Made by a program: the position numbers and the translations under genes. A stretch of DNA of 64,000 bases from Methyloradius palustris (GTDB lineage Bacteria; Pseudomonadota; Gammaproteobacteria; Burkholderiales; Methylophilaceae): contig NZ_AP024110.1 of NCBI RefSeq assembly GCF_019703875.1, positions 868,001 through 932,000 on the forward strand, read 5' to 3'. The notes below the pieces were generated by a model. That model saw nothing but the letters and a program-made list of their open reading frames with translations. It had not been told where the DNA came from and did not search any database. Shown here piece after piece: positions 1 through 8,957 of this stretch. Each line of letters begins with the position of its first letter. The stretch's first letter is position 1.

Positions 1-671
1 TATAAAAATGGTCTGCGTATAAAACGGTCAGTTGCGCCTATCAGCCTGCTGACTTCGATCTCTTCTCGTTGCGTAAGTATTTGCAGCCGTATGGTGTTGC
101 CGATAATGGCAATCAAGGCAAAACCAAGCAACAACACTAGAGCGAGAATTGCTTTTTTGCCTAGCTCCAGCATTGCATAAAGCCGTTTTACCCAATTGGC
201 ATCAGCTTGGGCGATTTCAACGCCAGGCCATTGCTGCATTTCTTGCTGTAGCGCTTCAATCGCGGCTGGCTCTATGTTTTTAGGGGTCACGAAATAGGCG
301 TCAGGCAGTGGGTTTTTTTCGAGATTATGGGCGATTTCGGTAGCGCCGCTAGTCGCTTGTAAATCTTGCCATGCTGCATCTTTACTGACGAAACGATAAG
401 TTTTAACTGCTGCATGCTCGCTCAGTTTTGTATCGAGATCAGCGGTGGTGTCGGATTTGATATCCTGCTTCAGAAACAGGCTGATCTGCGGCTCACCCTT
501 GATGTCGCCCGCCAGGCGGTTCAGGTTATCCACAATCACATAGAGAATGCCGGGCAGGCATAGTGTCACGCCCATCACGCAGAACATGAGTAGCGTCGCC
601 AATAAGTTATGGCGCATGCGCGTAAGGACTATCTGCAAGGCTTGCTGGTGCTGGTTGAGCCATTGCTTCAT
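1..671 (-). CDS. ftsX: Cell division protein FtsX, 3'-truncated by window edge
   Basis: FtsX is the integral-membrane partner of the FtsE ATPase; together they control septal peptidoglycan hydrolases. The frame starts MKQWLNQHQQALQIVL, has a first membrane segment near residues 22-48 (LLATLLMFCVMGVTLCLPGI), then a periplasmic domain, then a second membrane segment (AILALVLLLGFALIAIIGN) and a REEIEVSRLIGATDRFI stretch typical of the family. The ATG overlaps the ftsE stop (ATGA), which implies translational coupling. About 223 codons are present; the remaining C-terminal membrane segments lie beyond position 1. Confidence 0.95.
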   Translation of the reverse strand, partial: MKQWLNQHQQALQIVLTRMRHNLLATLLMFCVMGVTLCLPGILYVIVDNLNRLAGDIKGEPQISLFLKQDIKSDTTADLDTKLSEHAAVKTYRFVSKDAAWQDLQATSGATEIAHNLEKNPLPDAYFVTPKNIEPAAIEALQQEMQQWPGVEIAQADANWVKRLYAMLELGKKAILALVLLLGFALIAIIGNTIRLQILTQREEIEVSRLIGATDRFIRRPFL

Positions 672-1345
672 GAGATTAATGTTCCTTCTTCAGCGTTTAG
701 CAATTGCCCCTGATTCAATCTCAGCACGCGTGCGTCTCCGGTGTCGTGCAGATTGTGGGTAGCGATAATCACGCTAACGCCGACTTGCCTGAAGGCATCA
801 AAAATACCCATGATTTCGGTCGCGTAGTTTTCATCAAGATTGCCCGTGGGTTCATCTGCAATTAGCACCGATGGTCTGCTGACTACAGCGCGGGCAATGG
901 CCAGCCGTTGTTGTTCACCGCCAGACAAGGTGATCGGCATGGCTTTTTCCTTGCCTAGCAAGCCAACTTTATCAAGCGCTGCACGAATGCGCTTACCAGC
1001 TTCACTACCTGTGACGCCATTGATATAGAGCGGTAATGCCACGTTTTCAAAACAGTTGCGGTCGTAGAGTAATTTGTGGTCCTGGAAGACTAGGCCAAAC
1101 TTACGGCGCAGATAGGGGAGCGCTGCGGGGCGTAATTTACTGACATTCTGGTTATTGATGAGCACGGTGCCAGATGTGGGGCGCTCAATGCCTGCAATCA
1201 ATTTAAGCAAGGTACTTTTGCCAGCGCCTGAGTGCCCAAGCACAAACACCATCTCACCTTGTTGCAGCTCGAACGAAACGCCTTTGAGCGCCTCATGGCT
1301 GCCAGGGTAACGTTTGCTGACTTGGTCAAAACGAATCATTTCCAT
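668..1345 (-). CDS. ftsE: Cell division ATP-binding protein FtsE
   Basis: ABC-type ATPase that works with FtsX at the division site. Walker A is GHSGAGKST at residues 37-45, the signature is LSGGEQQRLAIARA, and Walker B is VLIADEPTGNLD. The length of 225 aa is normal for FtsE. It lies 7 bp downstream of ftsY and overlaps ftsX by 4 bp, giving the classic ftsY-ftsE-ftsX order read on the minus strand. Confidence 0.97.
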   Translation of the reverse strand: MEMIRFDQVSKRYPGSHEALKGVSFELQQGEMVFVLGHSGAGKSTLLKLIAGIERPTSGTVLINNQNVSKLRPAALPYLRRKFGLVFQDHKLLYDRNCFENVALPLYINGVTGSEAGKRIRAALDKVGLLGKEKAMPITLSGGEQQRLAIARAVVSRPSVLIADEPTGNLDENYATEIMGIFDAFRQVGVSVIIATHNLHDTGDARVLRLNQGQLLNAEEGTLIS

Positions 1346-1352
1346 GCTTCCA

Positions 1353-2375
1353 TTATGAGAATAGCGCTTCTATGAATTCACTGGCATTGAAAGGGCGCAA
1401 ATCAGCAATGTCTTCGCCAACGCCAATGTAGCGAATCGGGATAGGCCGTGATTGCGCAATCGCTGCAATTACGCCGCCTTTGGCGGTGCCATCCAGCTTG
1501 CTTAGTACTAGGCCTGTCACGCCAAGCGCGTCATCGAATGCATTCACCTGCATCACTGCATTCTGGCCTGTGTTGGCATCAAGCACCAATAATACTTCGT
1601 GCGGTGCGCCAGGCAAGGCTTTATCGATGACACGCTGTACCTTGCGAATTTCTTCCATCAAGTTCAGCTGCGTGGGTAAGCGACCAGCAGTATCGGCCAT
1701 TACGATGTCGATGCCTTTTGCCTTGGCAGAATTCACCGCATCAAATATTACGGCAGCTGGGTCACCGCCATCTTGCGTAACGACATGGACATTGTTGCGC
1801 TCACCCCAAACCTGCAATTGCTCACGCGCTGCTGCACGGAAAGTATCGCCAGCGGCGATCAATACTGATTTACCTTCAGCCTGAAACTGGTTGGCCAATT
1901 TGCCTATAGTTGTTGTTTTACCTGCGCCATTCACACCCGTGAGCATGATGACGAAGGGCTTGTGCGTTGACGTAACCAGTGGTTTTTGTAGTGGTGTCAG
2001 TAATTCAAGTAGCGCCTGTTTAAGCGCCTCGCGCAGTTGGCTGTTGTCACTCAGGCTTTGTCTTTTTACCCTGTTCTTGATGTCATCAAGCAGCTTTTGA
2101 GTGGCGGCAACGCCTACATCCGATGTGAGCAAAATCGTTTCAAGTTCTTCATAGACATCATCATCAATCTTGCCGCCGCCAAATAGCCCTACCAGTTGTC
2201 CACCAAGCTGGTTGCGTGTGCGGCTGAGCCCTTGCTTGAGTTTTTCAGCCCACGATAGATTGTTTGTTGCTTGGTCTAAAATAGGAGCTTCGGGAATGCT
2301 AGATGGCAGAGTTGTAGGTTGTTGCGGTATAGGCGTTGGTTCTGCAGGCTTATCTTTTTTGAACAGGTTGAACAT
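1353..2375 (-). CDS. ftsY: Signal recognition particle receptor FtsY
   Basis: GTPase receptor that docks the SRP-ribosome complex at the inner membrane. The NG domain shows GVNGAGKTT at about residues 147-155 (numbered from the chosen start), ADTAGRLPTQ, SKLDGTAKGG and the terminal GVGEDIADLRPF. An acidic/proline-rich linker precedes it. The open frame extends 17 codons further upstream to 2426, but I chose the internal ATG at 2375 (MFNLFKKDKP) because this is the usual FtsY N-terminus, with its basic lipid-binding stretch. That gives 340 aa. Confidence 0.95.
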   Translation of the reverse strand: MFNLFKKDKPAEPTPIPQQPTTLPSSIPEAPILDQATNNLSWAEKLKQGLSRTRNQLGGQLVGLFGGGKIDDDVYEELETILLTSDVGVAATQKLLDDIKNRVKRQSLSDNSQLREALKQALLELLTPLQKPLVTSTHKPFVIMLTGVNGAGKTTTIGKLANQFQAEGKSVLIAAGDTFRAAAREQLQVWGERNNVHVVTQDGGDPAAVIFDAVNSAKAKGIDIVMADTAGRLPTQLNLMEEIRKVQRVIDKALPGAPHEVLLVLDANTGQNAVMQVNAFDDALGVTGLVLSKLDGTAKGGVIAAIAQSRPIPIRYIGVGEDIADLRPFNASEFIEALFS

Positions 2376-2530
2376 AAATAATGGCAGGGAAACTTTCACT
2401 TGAATTTCATAGTATTTTAGACGCATTCAACGCGACGTGCCACGAACTAAGCAGTATTTATCTGGGTCACAGGGTTGCCAATCAGACTTAACTCAAACTA
2501 TAGCAATAGCGTTACAAGGAGATTCACAAG

Positions 2531-3889
2531 GTGTTCACCAAAAAAATAATCATGCTCATGCTGGTTTTTCCACTCGCTGCGCATGCCGAGATTCAGGAAT
2601 TCAAGCTGGATAACGGCCTCAAAATCGTGGTGCAGGAAGACCACCGCTCCCCAGTCGTAGTTTCTCAAGTGTGGTATCGAGCAGGCAGCATTGATGAGGT
2701 CAACGGTAAAACCGGCGTGGCGCATTTGCTGGAACACATGATGTTTAAAGGCACTAAAGCCGTTAAAGCAGGGCAGTTCTCGCGCCTGATTGCAGCTGCT
2801 GGCGGTAAGGAAAATGCTTTCACCAATCGTGATTACACCTGCTATTTTCAGCAACTGGAAAAATCACAATTGCCGCTGGCAATGAGGCTGGAAGCTGATC
2901 GCATGGCTAACCTGGATTTGAGCAAGGAGGAGTTCTCCAAAGAGATCAAGGTGGTGATGGAAGAGCGTCGCTGGCGCACTGAAGACAAGCCGCAATCCAT
3001 GGTGAGTGAGCAATATCAATCGACGATTTTTCAGGTGCATCCTTATGGTCGCCCAGTCGTTGGCTGGATGAATGATCTGGAAAATATGACGGTGGAAGAT
3101 GCCCGCGAGTGGTACCACAAATGGTACGCGCCGAATAATGCCACGCTGGTGGTGGTTGGCGATGTGAAGGCGGAGGATGTTTACCAGCTTGCCAAGAAAT
3201 ACTACGGCCCGATCAAAGCGCGCCCATTGCCTGAGCGCAAACCACAGATTGAACCAGCACAAATCGGTGAACGCCGTATTATCGTCAAAGCCCCAGCTGA
3301 GTTGCCTTATGTGTTGCTTGGCTTTCATGTGCCAGCTTTGCAAGACCCAGACAAAGACTGGGAGCCGTACGCGCTGGATATTCTCTCCAGCGTATTGAGT
3401 GGCAATGGCTCTGCACGCCTGAACCAGAATCTGGTTCGCCAAGATCGTGTAGCGGTTGATGCAAGCGCTGGCTACGACTCTACGCAACGCGGTGCGACTA
3501 GTTTATTTGAGTTAGATGGCACGCCAAGCGAAGGCAAAACTGCCGCTGATCTTGAAGTTGCTTTATTAGGTGAAATAGAAAAAATCAAGACACTGGGCGT
3601 GACGGAGGAAGAGTTGCAGCGGGTAAAAGCGCAAACCATTGCGGCTGATGTATATAAGCGTGACTCCATGTTCTATCAGGGTATGGAGATTGGCCAACTG
3701 GAAACCATCGGTTTTTCGTGGCGTATTCTCAAAGATTATCCAGCCAAGCTTGCAGCAGTAACGCCTGAGCAAGTGCAGCAAGTTGCCCAGAAATACTTGG
3801 TGAAAGATAACCTGACAGTCGCCACGCTAGACCCACAGCCCATAGACCCTAACGATAACAAGCCAAAAGGTAAGCCACATGTTCATTAA
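2531..3889 (+). CDS. M16 family zinc peptidase (catalytic subunit), exported
   Basis: Pitrilysin/insulinase-type metallopeptidase. A short signal peptide (MLMLVFPLAAHA) is followed by the inverted zinc motif HLLEH at residues 65-69 and a downstream EERRWR segment with the third ligand, so this is the catalytically competent member of the pair. It begins at a GTG (2531) with an AAGGAG Shine-Dalgarno 9 bases upstream. The next gene, a second M16 protein without the zinc motif, overlaps it by 11 bp; such pairs usually form a heterodimer. The substrate is unknown. Confidence 0.9.
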   Translation: MFTKKIIMLMLVFPLAAHAEIQEFKLDNGLKIVVQEDHRSPVVVSQVWYRAGSIDEVNGKTGVAHLLEHMMFKGTKAVKAGQFSRLIAAAGGKENAFTNRDYTCYFQQLEKSQLPLAMRLEADRMANLDLSKEEFSKEIKVVMEERRWRTEDKPQSMVSEQYQSTIFQVHPYGRPVVGWMNDLENMTVEDAREWYHKWYAPNNATLVVVGDVKAEDVYQLAKKYYGPIKARPLPERKPQIEPAQIGERRIIVKAPAELPYVLLGFHVPALQDPDKDWEPYALDILSSVLSGNGSARLNQNLVRQDRVAVDASAGYDSTQRGATSLFELDGTPSEGKTAADLEVALLGEIEKIKTLGVTEEELQRVKAQTIAADVYKRDSMFYQGMEIGQLETIGFSWRILKDYPAKLAAVTPEQVQQVAQKYLVKDNLTVATLDPQPIDPNDNKPKGKPHVH

Positions 3890-5219
3890 CAAGTTATTGA
3901 AATATGCATTCGGCGCGGCTGCTTTATGCGCCAGTTTGCAGGCCAGCGCTGGGTTGAACATCCAGCATTGGCAAACCAGCACGGGTGCTGATGTTTATTA
4001 TGTTGAAAACCATGACCTGCCAATTATTGACCTCAGCGTGAACTTTGCCGCAGGCAGCGCGCGTGATGAGCTAGCCAAAGCAGGCCTGGCCAGTATTACG
4101 CGCTACATGATGACACTGGGCGCTGGTGGTTTGTCTGACGAAGATATTTCCAAACGTATGGCCGATGTGGGCGCGCAGCTTGGTGGTGATTTTGATGCGG
4201 ACAAAGCCAGTTTTAAATTGCGCAGCTTGAGCAGTGAACGTGAGTTTAATCAGGCGCTGGATATCTATACGCAGATTCTGCAAAAGCCAGATTTCCCTGA
4301 AAACGTGCTTGCACGTGAAAAATCACGGATTATCGCAAGCCTGAAAGAGTCTGCGACCCAGCCAGATAGCATTGCTAGTAAAGCCTTCATGAAGGCGCTT
4401 TACGGTAACCATCCTTATGCTTACGACAGTCTGGCGGAGCCTGCTACCGTTGATTCCATCATACGCAGTGATTTGCAGTCTTATTATGCCAACCATTACG
4501 CAGCAAAAGGCGCAGTGATTGCCATGATTGGTGATCTCACCCGCGAGCAGGCCAACCAGTTGGCGGAGAAATTAACTGCAGGCTTACCACAAGCTTCTGC
4601 AAACGTACCACTTCCAGCAATGACATATCCGCTACAAGCCCAAGAGCAGCGCATTGCGCATCCAGCCAAGCAATCCCACATTTTGATAGGCTACCCTGGT
4701 GTGAAACGTGGAGACCCTGATTACTTTCCGTTATATGTCGGCAACTATATTCTGGGCGGTGGCGGCTTTGTTTCACGCCTGACCGAAGAAGTACGTGAGA
4801 AGCGTGGCTTGGTCTACAGCGTTTACAGCTACTTCATGCCGATGGCGGAATTAGGTCCGTTCCAGATTGGGTTGCAAACCAAGCGTGAGCAGTCTGAAGA
4901 CGCCTTGAAATTGGTACGTGAAACGCTGAATACCTTTATCGTTAAAGGAGTCACAGAACCTGAATTGAAAGCCGCTAAGCTGAATATCACTGGCGGTTTC
5001 CCACTGCGCTTGGATAGCAATGCCAAGATTCTGGATTACCTTGCAGTGATTGGCTTTTACAAGCTGCCATTAAGTTTTTTGGATGACTTTAATACTAATG
5101 TGAATAAAGTCACTACTGCACAGATAAAAGAAGCATTTAGTCGTCGCATTGACCCGAGCAAGATGGTGACTGTAGTCGTGGCGGGGAATGTACCAGCCAC
5201 AGCCGCTGAAGGAAAATGA
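3879..5219 (+). CDS. M16 family peptidase-like protein (non-catalytic partner)
   Basis: Same fold as the preceding gene but without HxxEH: the equivalent position reads SITRYMM. It keeps the C-terminal R/Y substrate-clamp region (FVSRLTEEVREKRGLVYSVY), as expected of the inactive subunit in M16 heterodimers. The N-terminus MFINKLLKYAFGAAALCASL looks like a signal peptide, placing it in the periplasm. It overlaps the upstream gene by 11 bp and is followed at once by a hairpin at 5221-5255. 446 aa. Confidence 0.88.
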   Translation: MFINKLLKYAFGAAALCASLQASAGLNIQHWQTSTGADVYYVENHDLPIIDLSVNFAAGSARDELAKAGLASITRYMMTLGAGGLSDEDISKRMADVGAQLGGDFDADKASFKLRSLSSEREFNQALDIYTQILQKPDFPENVLAREKSRIIASLKESATQPDSIASKAFMKALYGNHPYAYDSLAEPATVDSIIRSDLQSYYANHYAAKGAVIAMIGDLTREQANQLAEKLTAGLPQASANVPLPAMTYPLQAQEQRIAHPAKQSHILIGYPGVKRGDPDYFPLYVGNYILGGGGFVSRLTEEVREKRGLVYSVYSYFMPMAELGPFQIGLQTKREQSEDALKLVRETLNTFIVKGVTEPELKAAKLNITGGFPLRLDSNAKILDYLAVIGFYKLPLSFLDDFNTNVNKVTTAQIKEAFSRRIDPSKMVTVVVAGNVPATAAEGK

Positions 5220-5220
5220 T

Positions 5221-5255
5221 AAAATCGGGCTTACTGTTTAATTGAGCCCGATTTT
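5221..5255 (+). terminator. Perfect 11-bp hairpin ending the M16 operon, overlapping the rsmD start
   Basis: AAAATCGGGCT at 5221-5231 pairs perfectly with AGCCCGATTTT at 5245-5255 across a 13-nt loop, two bases after the M16 stop. The stem ends in a short T tract, like an intrinsic terminator. The candidate rsmD TTG codons at 5242 and 5254 lie in the loop and at the end of the 3' arm, so the structure could also affect rsmD translation. Confidence 0.7.
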
Positions 5256-5808
5256 GTCAGCAAACAATAAAGTAAGAATAGGCGGTGGTGAGTGGCGCAG
5301 CCGTATGGTGACCTTCCCCGACCTGCCAGGTTTACGCCCTACACCTGACCGGGTACGCCAGACACTATTCAACTGGCTGGGCCAAGACTTAGAGAGTTTG
5401 GCCTGCCTTGACCTTTTTTCAGGGACTGGTGTGATGGGGTTTGAGGCATTATCTCGCGGGGCTCAGCAGGTAGTGATGGTTGAAAAGGCTGTTCCAGCCT
5501 ATAAATCTCTACAGCAGAATAAACAGCAACTAAATGCCGATACTGCACAAATCCTCAATATGGACGCCGTGCAGTTTCTGGCAAAAAATCAGTTGGTATT
5601 TGACGTCATATTTCTTGACCCTCCCTACAATCAGGGCTGGCTGGCTAAGCTCTTGCCCACATTGAGCTCCCACTTGAGTTCTGAAGGTGTTATCTATGCC
5701 GAGGCCGAGTTTGCCATTGAAGATGATGACCATTGGCAAGTCATCAAACACGGCAAAGCGGGCAATGTTTTTTATCACCTGTTAAAATCACGCCATGAAA
5801 GCACTTAA
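5242..5808 (+). CDS. rsmD: 16S rRNA (guanine966-N2)-methyltransferase RsmD
   Basis: SAM-dependent methyltransferase acting on G966 of 16S rRNA. The N-terminus has the family stretch VRIGGGEWRSR, then LRPTPDRVRQTLFNWL, the SAM motif DLFSGTG (57-63) and the catalytic DPPY (126-129). The only starts are TTG (5242 or 5254); neither has a convincing Shine-Dalgarno and both sit in a terminator-like hairpin, so the start is uncertain. It overlaps coaD by 14 bp, a common rsmD-coaD arrangement. Confidence 0.93.
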   Translation: MSPILSANNKVRIGGGEWRSRMVTFPDLPGLRPTPDRVRQTLFNWLGQDLESLACLDLFSGTGVMGFEALSRGAQQVVMVEKAVPAYKSLQQNKQQLNADTAQILNMDAVQFLAKNQLVFDVIFLDPPYNQGWLAKLLPTLSSHLSSEGVIYAEAEFAIEDDDHWQVIKHGKAGNVFYHLLKSRHEST

Positions 5809-6295
5809 AGTCGTTTATCCAGGTACCTTTGACCCTATTACTCGGGGACATGAGGACATCGTCCGTCGCGCTGCGGGATTGTTTCCCGAGGTGATTATTG
5901 CAGTAGCTCAAAGCCCAGGTAAAGCGCCATTCTTTGGTCTGGATGAGCGTGTTGCTATGGCTGCCGAGGTCTTGAAAGATTGTCCGAATGTCAAAGTGTT
6001 GGGCTTTTCAGGCCTGCTCATGCAGTTCGTTAAAGCACAGGGCGCGCATGTGGTCATCCGTGGCTTGCGCGCAGTTTCTGACTTCGAATATGAGTTTCAG
6101 TTAGCTGGCATGAATCGCAATATGTTTCCTGAAGTCGAAACCTTATTCCTGACGCCTGCTGAGAAATACATGTTTATTTCTGCCAGTCTGGTGCGCGAAA
6201 TCGCAAGACTGGGTGGCGATGTCAGTAAGTTTGTCTCGCCATTAGTGCAAGACCATATCAGTCAGAAAATCAGCGAACTTAGTAAGAATCGTTAG
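5795..6295 (+). CDS. coaD: Phosphopantetheine adenylyltransferase
   Basis: Catalyses the penultimate step of coenzyme A synthesis (4'-phosphopantetheine + ATP to dephospho-CoA). It shows the nucleotidyltransferase motif YPGTFDPITRGHEDI near the N-terminus and EKYMFISASLVREIA near the C-terminus. The length of 166 aa is normal. It starts inside the end of rsmD and is followed 6 bp later by a ferredoxin gene. Confidence 0.97.
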   Translation: MKALKVVYPGTFDPITRGHEDIVRRAAGLFPEVIIAVAQSPGKAPFFGLDERVAMAAEVLKDCPNVKVLGFSGLLMQFVKAQGAHVVIRGLRAVSDFEYEFQLAGMNRNMFPEVETLFLTPAEKYMFISASLVREIARLGGDVSKFVSPLVQDHISQKISELSKNR

Positions 6296-6301
6296 GTTGA
6301 T

Positions 6302-6550
6302 ATGGCATTAATGATTACAGATGAATGCATCAATTGCGATGTATGTGAGCCAGAATGCCCGAATGGTGCGATCTCACAAGGCGAGTATATCTATGTGATA
6401 GACCCCAATCACTGCACCGAATGTGTTGGCCACTTTGATGAGCCGCAATGCCAGCAGGTGTGCCCAGTTAGCTGCATTCCGTTTGACCCCGATGTTATTG
6501 AAACTAAAGATCAGCTCTATCAGAAATATTTGAAGATTTCAGCTGTTTAG
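6302..6550 (+). CDS. YfhL-type 2[4Fe-4S] ferredoxin
   Basis: Small 82-aa electron carrier with two cluster motifs: CINCDVCEPECP near the N-terminus and CTECVGHFDEPQCQQVCP, where the spacer in the second motif is expanded as in YfhL-like ferredoxins. A coaD-ferredoxin neighbourhood is common in beta- and gammaproteobacteria. The redox partner is not evident from the sequence. Confidence 0.93.
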   Translation: MALMITDECINCDVCEPECPNGAISQGEYIYVIDPNHCTECVGHFDEPQCQQVCPVSCIPFDPDVIETKDQLYQKYLKISAV

Positions 6551-6626
6551 ATTGCTGAAAGTCTAGAGTTTTCAATCACTCTGCAATTAAGTTTTTGCCA
6601 ATTCGCTATCAATCCTTTCAGGAGAC

Positions 6627-8054
6627 ATGATGTCCTTAACAGCCCTACTCAATAGACGATGGATGACACTGATCGTGCTTTGTCTGGGCGAATTAATGAT
6701 CGTACTCGATACCACTATCGTCAACGTTGCGCTCCCTTCTATTCGTGCAGACTTGGGTTTTACCGAGACATCTCTGGTGTGGGTGGTGAATGCCTACATG
6801 CTGACTTTTGGTGGATTCTTATTACTTGGTGGTCGTTTAGGTGATTATTACGGGCATCGAAAATTATTCCTGATTGGGTTGATTTTATTCACGGTTGCTT
6901 CATTGGCCTGCGGCTTGGCTAATACCCAACTCATTCTAGTAGTTGCCAGAGCGATACAAGGTCTAGGTGGCGCCGTTGTCTCAGCCGTGGCCTTGTCATT
7001 GATTATGGATTTATTCACTGAGCCAGGTGAACGTGCAAAAGCGATGGGTGTATATGGATTTGTCTGTGCTGGTGGCGGTAGTATCGGGGTGTTGCTGGGT
7101 GGACTACTTACTAGCCTGTTCAACTGGCACTGGATATTTTTAGTTAACCTGCCAATCGGAATAGGGGTATTGATGCTGTGCATGAAGCTGATACCCCGCG
7201 ACCATATTGAGCAAGATTCCAGCAGCCATGATATCGCTGGCGCATTCACTATTACTGCATCGCTTATGCTGGCAGTTTATGCCATTGTGAATGGTAATGA
7301 AATGGGCTGGACTTCAATGTCAGTGATAGGCATGTTGATTCTCGCTGCTGCCTTCTTGGCGACTTTCATTGCGATTGAACAGCGCGTTGCTACACCGCTG
7401 GTACCGCTGGCTCTGTTTCGTTTACGCAACCTAGCCATCTCTAATATCACTGCGGTGTTGTGGGCCGCATCAATGTTCGCTTGGTTCTTTATTTCAGCCT
7501 TGTATATGCAGCTAGTGCTGGGCTATAGCGCTATGCAGGTTGGGCTCGGATTTTTACCTGCCAACCTTATCATGGCGGCATTTTCATTAGGTATCTCGGC
7601 CAAAATGGTCATGCGCTTTGGTATTAAAATTCCGCTCATTGCAGGTCTGCTGATGGCTGCGCTGGGCTTAGCCTTGTTTGCCCGCATGCCGTTGGATGGT
7701 CACTTTGTCATTGACCTGTTGCCTGGCATGCTGCTGCTAGGTTTGGGCGCAGGTATTGCATTCAACCCTATGCTGCTTGCTGCAATGAACGATGTATCAC
7801 CAAAAGAATCGGGTTTGGCATCTGGCATTATCAATACCTCGTTCATGATGGGAGGTGCGCTAGGCTTGGCTGTGCTTGCTAGTCTCGCTGCTATGAGAAC
7901 TACATATTTGATGGGGCAGGGGACTGCGGAAATTGCTGCGCTTAATGGCGGCTACCAGTTGGCCTTTGCTCTGGGGGCTGTTTTTGCAGCTATGGGTGGA
8001 CTGCTTAGCGTCTTGCTTACCAGCAAATCCCCAGCGCACATGGCAGCTCACTAA
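6627..8054 (+). CDS. MFS drug:H+ antiporter, DHA2 (EmrB/QacA-like) family
   Basis: Inner-membrane transporter of about 475 aa with many hydrophobic segments, consistent with 14 helices. The DHA2 signature LDTTIVNVALPSI is in helix 1, GGRLGDYYGHRK is the MFS motif A loop, and a long C-terminal helical half follows. It starts with ATG ATG; the AGGAG spacing favours the second ATG (6630). No adjacent EmrA-like adaptor or regulator is present. Probable multidrug or metabolite efflux; substrate unknown. Confidence 0.88.
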   Translation: MMSLTALLNRRWMTLIVLCLGELMIVLDTTIVNVALPSIRADLGFTETSLVWVVNAYMLTFGGFLLLGGRLGDYYGHRKLFLIGLILFTVASLACGLANTQLILVVARAIQGLGGAVVSAVALSLIMDLFTEPGERAKAMGVYGFVCAGGGSIGVLLGGLLTSLFNWHWIFLVNLPIGIGVLMLCMKLIPRDHIEQDSSSHDIAGAFTITASLMLAVYAIVNGNEMGWTSMSVIGMLILAAAFLATFIAIEQRVATPLVPLALFRLRNLAISNITAVLWAASMFAWFFISALYMQLVLGYSAMQVGLGFLPANLIMAAFSLGISAKMVMRFGIKIPLIAGLLMAALGLALFARMPLDGHFVIDLLPGMLLLGLGAGIAFNPMLLAAMNDVSPKESGLASGIINTSFMMGGALGLAVLASLAAMRTTYLMGQGTAEIAALNGGYQLAFALGAVFAAMGGLLSVLLTSKSPAHMAAH

Positions 8055-8218
8055 TCGTATCTGTACCGCCAACCAGAAACGTTGATAATCCCAGCCCTCG
8101 GCGTGCTGGGCAAGGTCCAGTGTATTTATGAATGGGTGCGATATCAGGAATATTCTGCTCTAATTAGTGTCAGATTTAAATTTTGAACCAGTTGTATGAA
8201 TAATGACGGAGATTATGT

Positions 8219-8428
8219 GTGCTAGCAAAACGCAATCCTCTTTGCCCGATCTGTAATGAAATTAATGGATGTGCAATCGCCAGCACAGGTGATTTGCAAG
8301 CGCAGTGTTGGTGTAAACAACAGAATATTTCTATTGATGTGATCGCAAAAGTACCCGAATCCGAACGCAATCAGTCATGTATTTGCATGAATTGTGCTGG
8401 CAACTTTGCACTCGAGTCTTCAGACTAA
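8219..8428 (+). CDS. Cysteine-rich CWC family protein
   Basis: 69-aa protein with paired cysteines: CPIC near the start, CWC in the middle and CICMNC near the end, matching the Cys-rich CWC family (probable small metal-binding protein, function unknown). It starts at a GTG with an ACGGAG Shine-Dalgarno 7 bases upstream. The 164 bases before it, after the MFS gene, hold only a weak GC hairpin and no gene. Confidence 0.75.
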   Translation: MLAKRNPLCPICNEINGCAIASTGDLQAQCWCKQQNISIDVIAKVPESERNQSCICMNCAGNFALESSD

Positions 8429-8458
8429 GCTCGCTGGAGTCGGATAAACAACACGGCG

Positions 8459-8464
8459 TATAAT
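8459..8464 (+). promoter_or_regulatory. Candidate -10 element for gloA
   Basis: A TATAAT hexamer lies about 60 bases upstream of gloA in an otherwise gene-free stretch. There is no good -35 hexamer at the right distance, so the assignment is weak. Confidence 0.3.
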
Positions 8465-8524
8465 TCATTAAACGCTAGTAATTTTTTTAAATTAAAAAGA
8501 TAAAAACGAATTAGGAGAAGATCA

Positions 8525-8914
8525 ATGCGAATGTTACACACTATGTTAAGAGTCGGTGACTTGAATAAATCCATCAAGTTCTATGGCGATGTGTTGAATA
8601 TGAAACTGCTGCGCAAGCATGATTTCCCTGACGGTAAATTCTCGCTGGCCTTTGTTGGCTACGGCGATGAAAAAGACCATACCGTCATCGAATTAACCCA
8701 TAACTGGGATACTTCAAGCTATGACAAAGGCAACGCCTACGGCCATATTGCGATTGAAGTGGACGATGCTTACGCCGCTTGTGATGCAGTCAAGAAGGCA
8801 GGCGGTAAAGTAGTTCGTGAAGCTGGCCCAATGATGCATGGCACCACCGTGATTGCTTTTATTGAAGACCCAGATGGCTACAAGATTGAATTTATCCAGA
8901 AGGGTACGCAGTAG
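8525..8914 (+). CDS. gloA: Lactoylglutathione lyase (glyoxalase I)
   Basis: Converts the methylglyoxal-glutathione hemithioacetal to S-lactoylglutathione. The 129-aa vicinal-oxygen-chelate protein keeps all four metal ligands: H5, E56, H74 and E122. The family motifs MLRVGDLNKSIKFY, GHIAIEVDD and EDPDGYKIEFI are present. It has a good AGGAGA Shine-Dalgarno. It stands alone and converges on dnaJ across a shared terminator. Confidence 0.96.
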   Translation: MRMLHTMLRVGDLNKSIKFYGDVLNMKLLRKHDFPDGKFSLAFVGYGDEKDHTVIELTHNWDTSSYDKGNAYGHIAIEVDDAYAACDAVKKAGGKVVREAGPMMHGTTVIAFIEDPDGYKIEFIQKGTQ

Positions 8915-8927
8915 AAATTATGTAAAT

Positions 8928-8955
8928 AAAAAGGCCTGCAATCGCAGGCCTTTTT
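8928..8955. terminator. Bidirectional intrinsic terminator between gloA and dnaJ
   Basis: AAAAAGGCCTGC (8928-8939) pairs perfectly with GCAGGCCTTTTT (8944-8955) around a 4-nt loop. T runs on both strands mean it can end both gloA (plus) and dnaJ (minus) transcripts. Confidence 0.93.
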
Positions 8956-8957
8956 AT

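Noticed and set aside
2864..3487. 207-codon open frame antisense to the first M16 gene
   Set aside because: It lies entirely inside a well-supported M16 peptidase gene and its product looks like no protein family.
8090..8110. CCCAGC...GCTGGG hairpin after the MFS gene as a terminator
   Set aside because: The stem is only 6 bp with a 9-base loop and no T tract follows.
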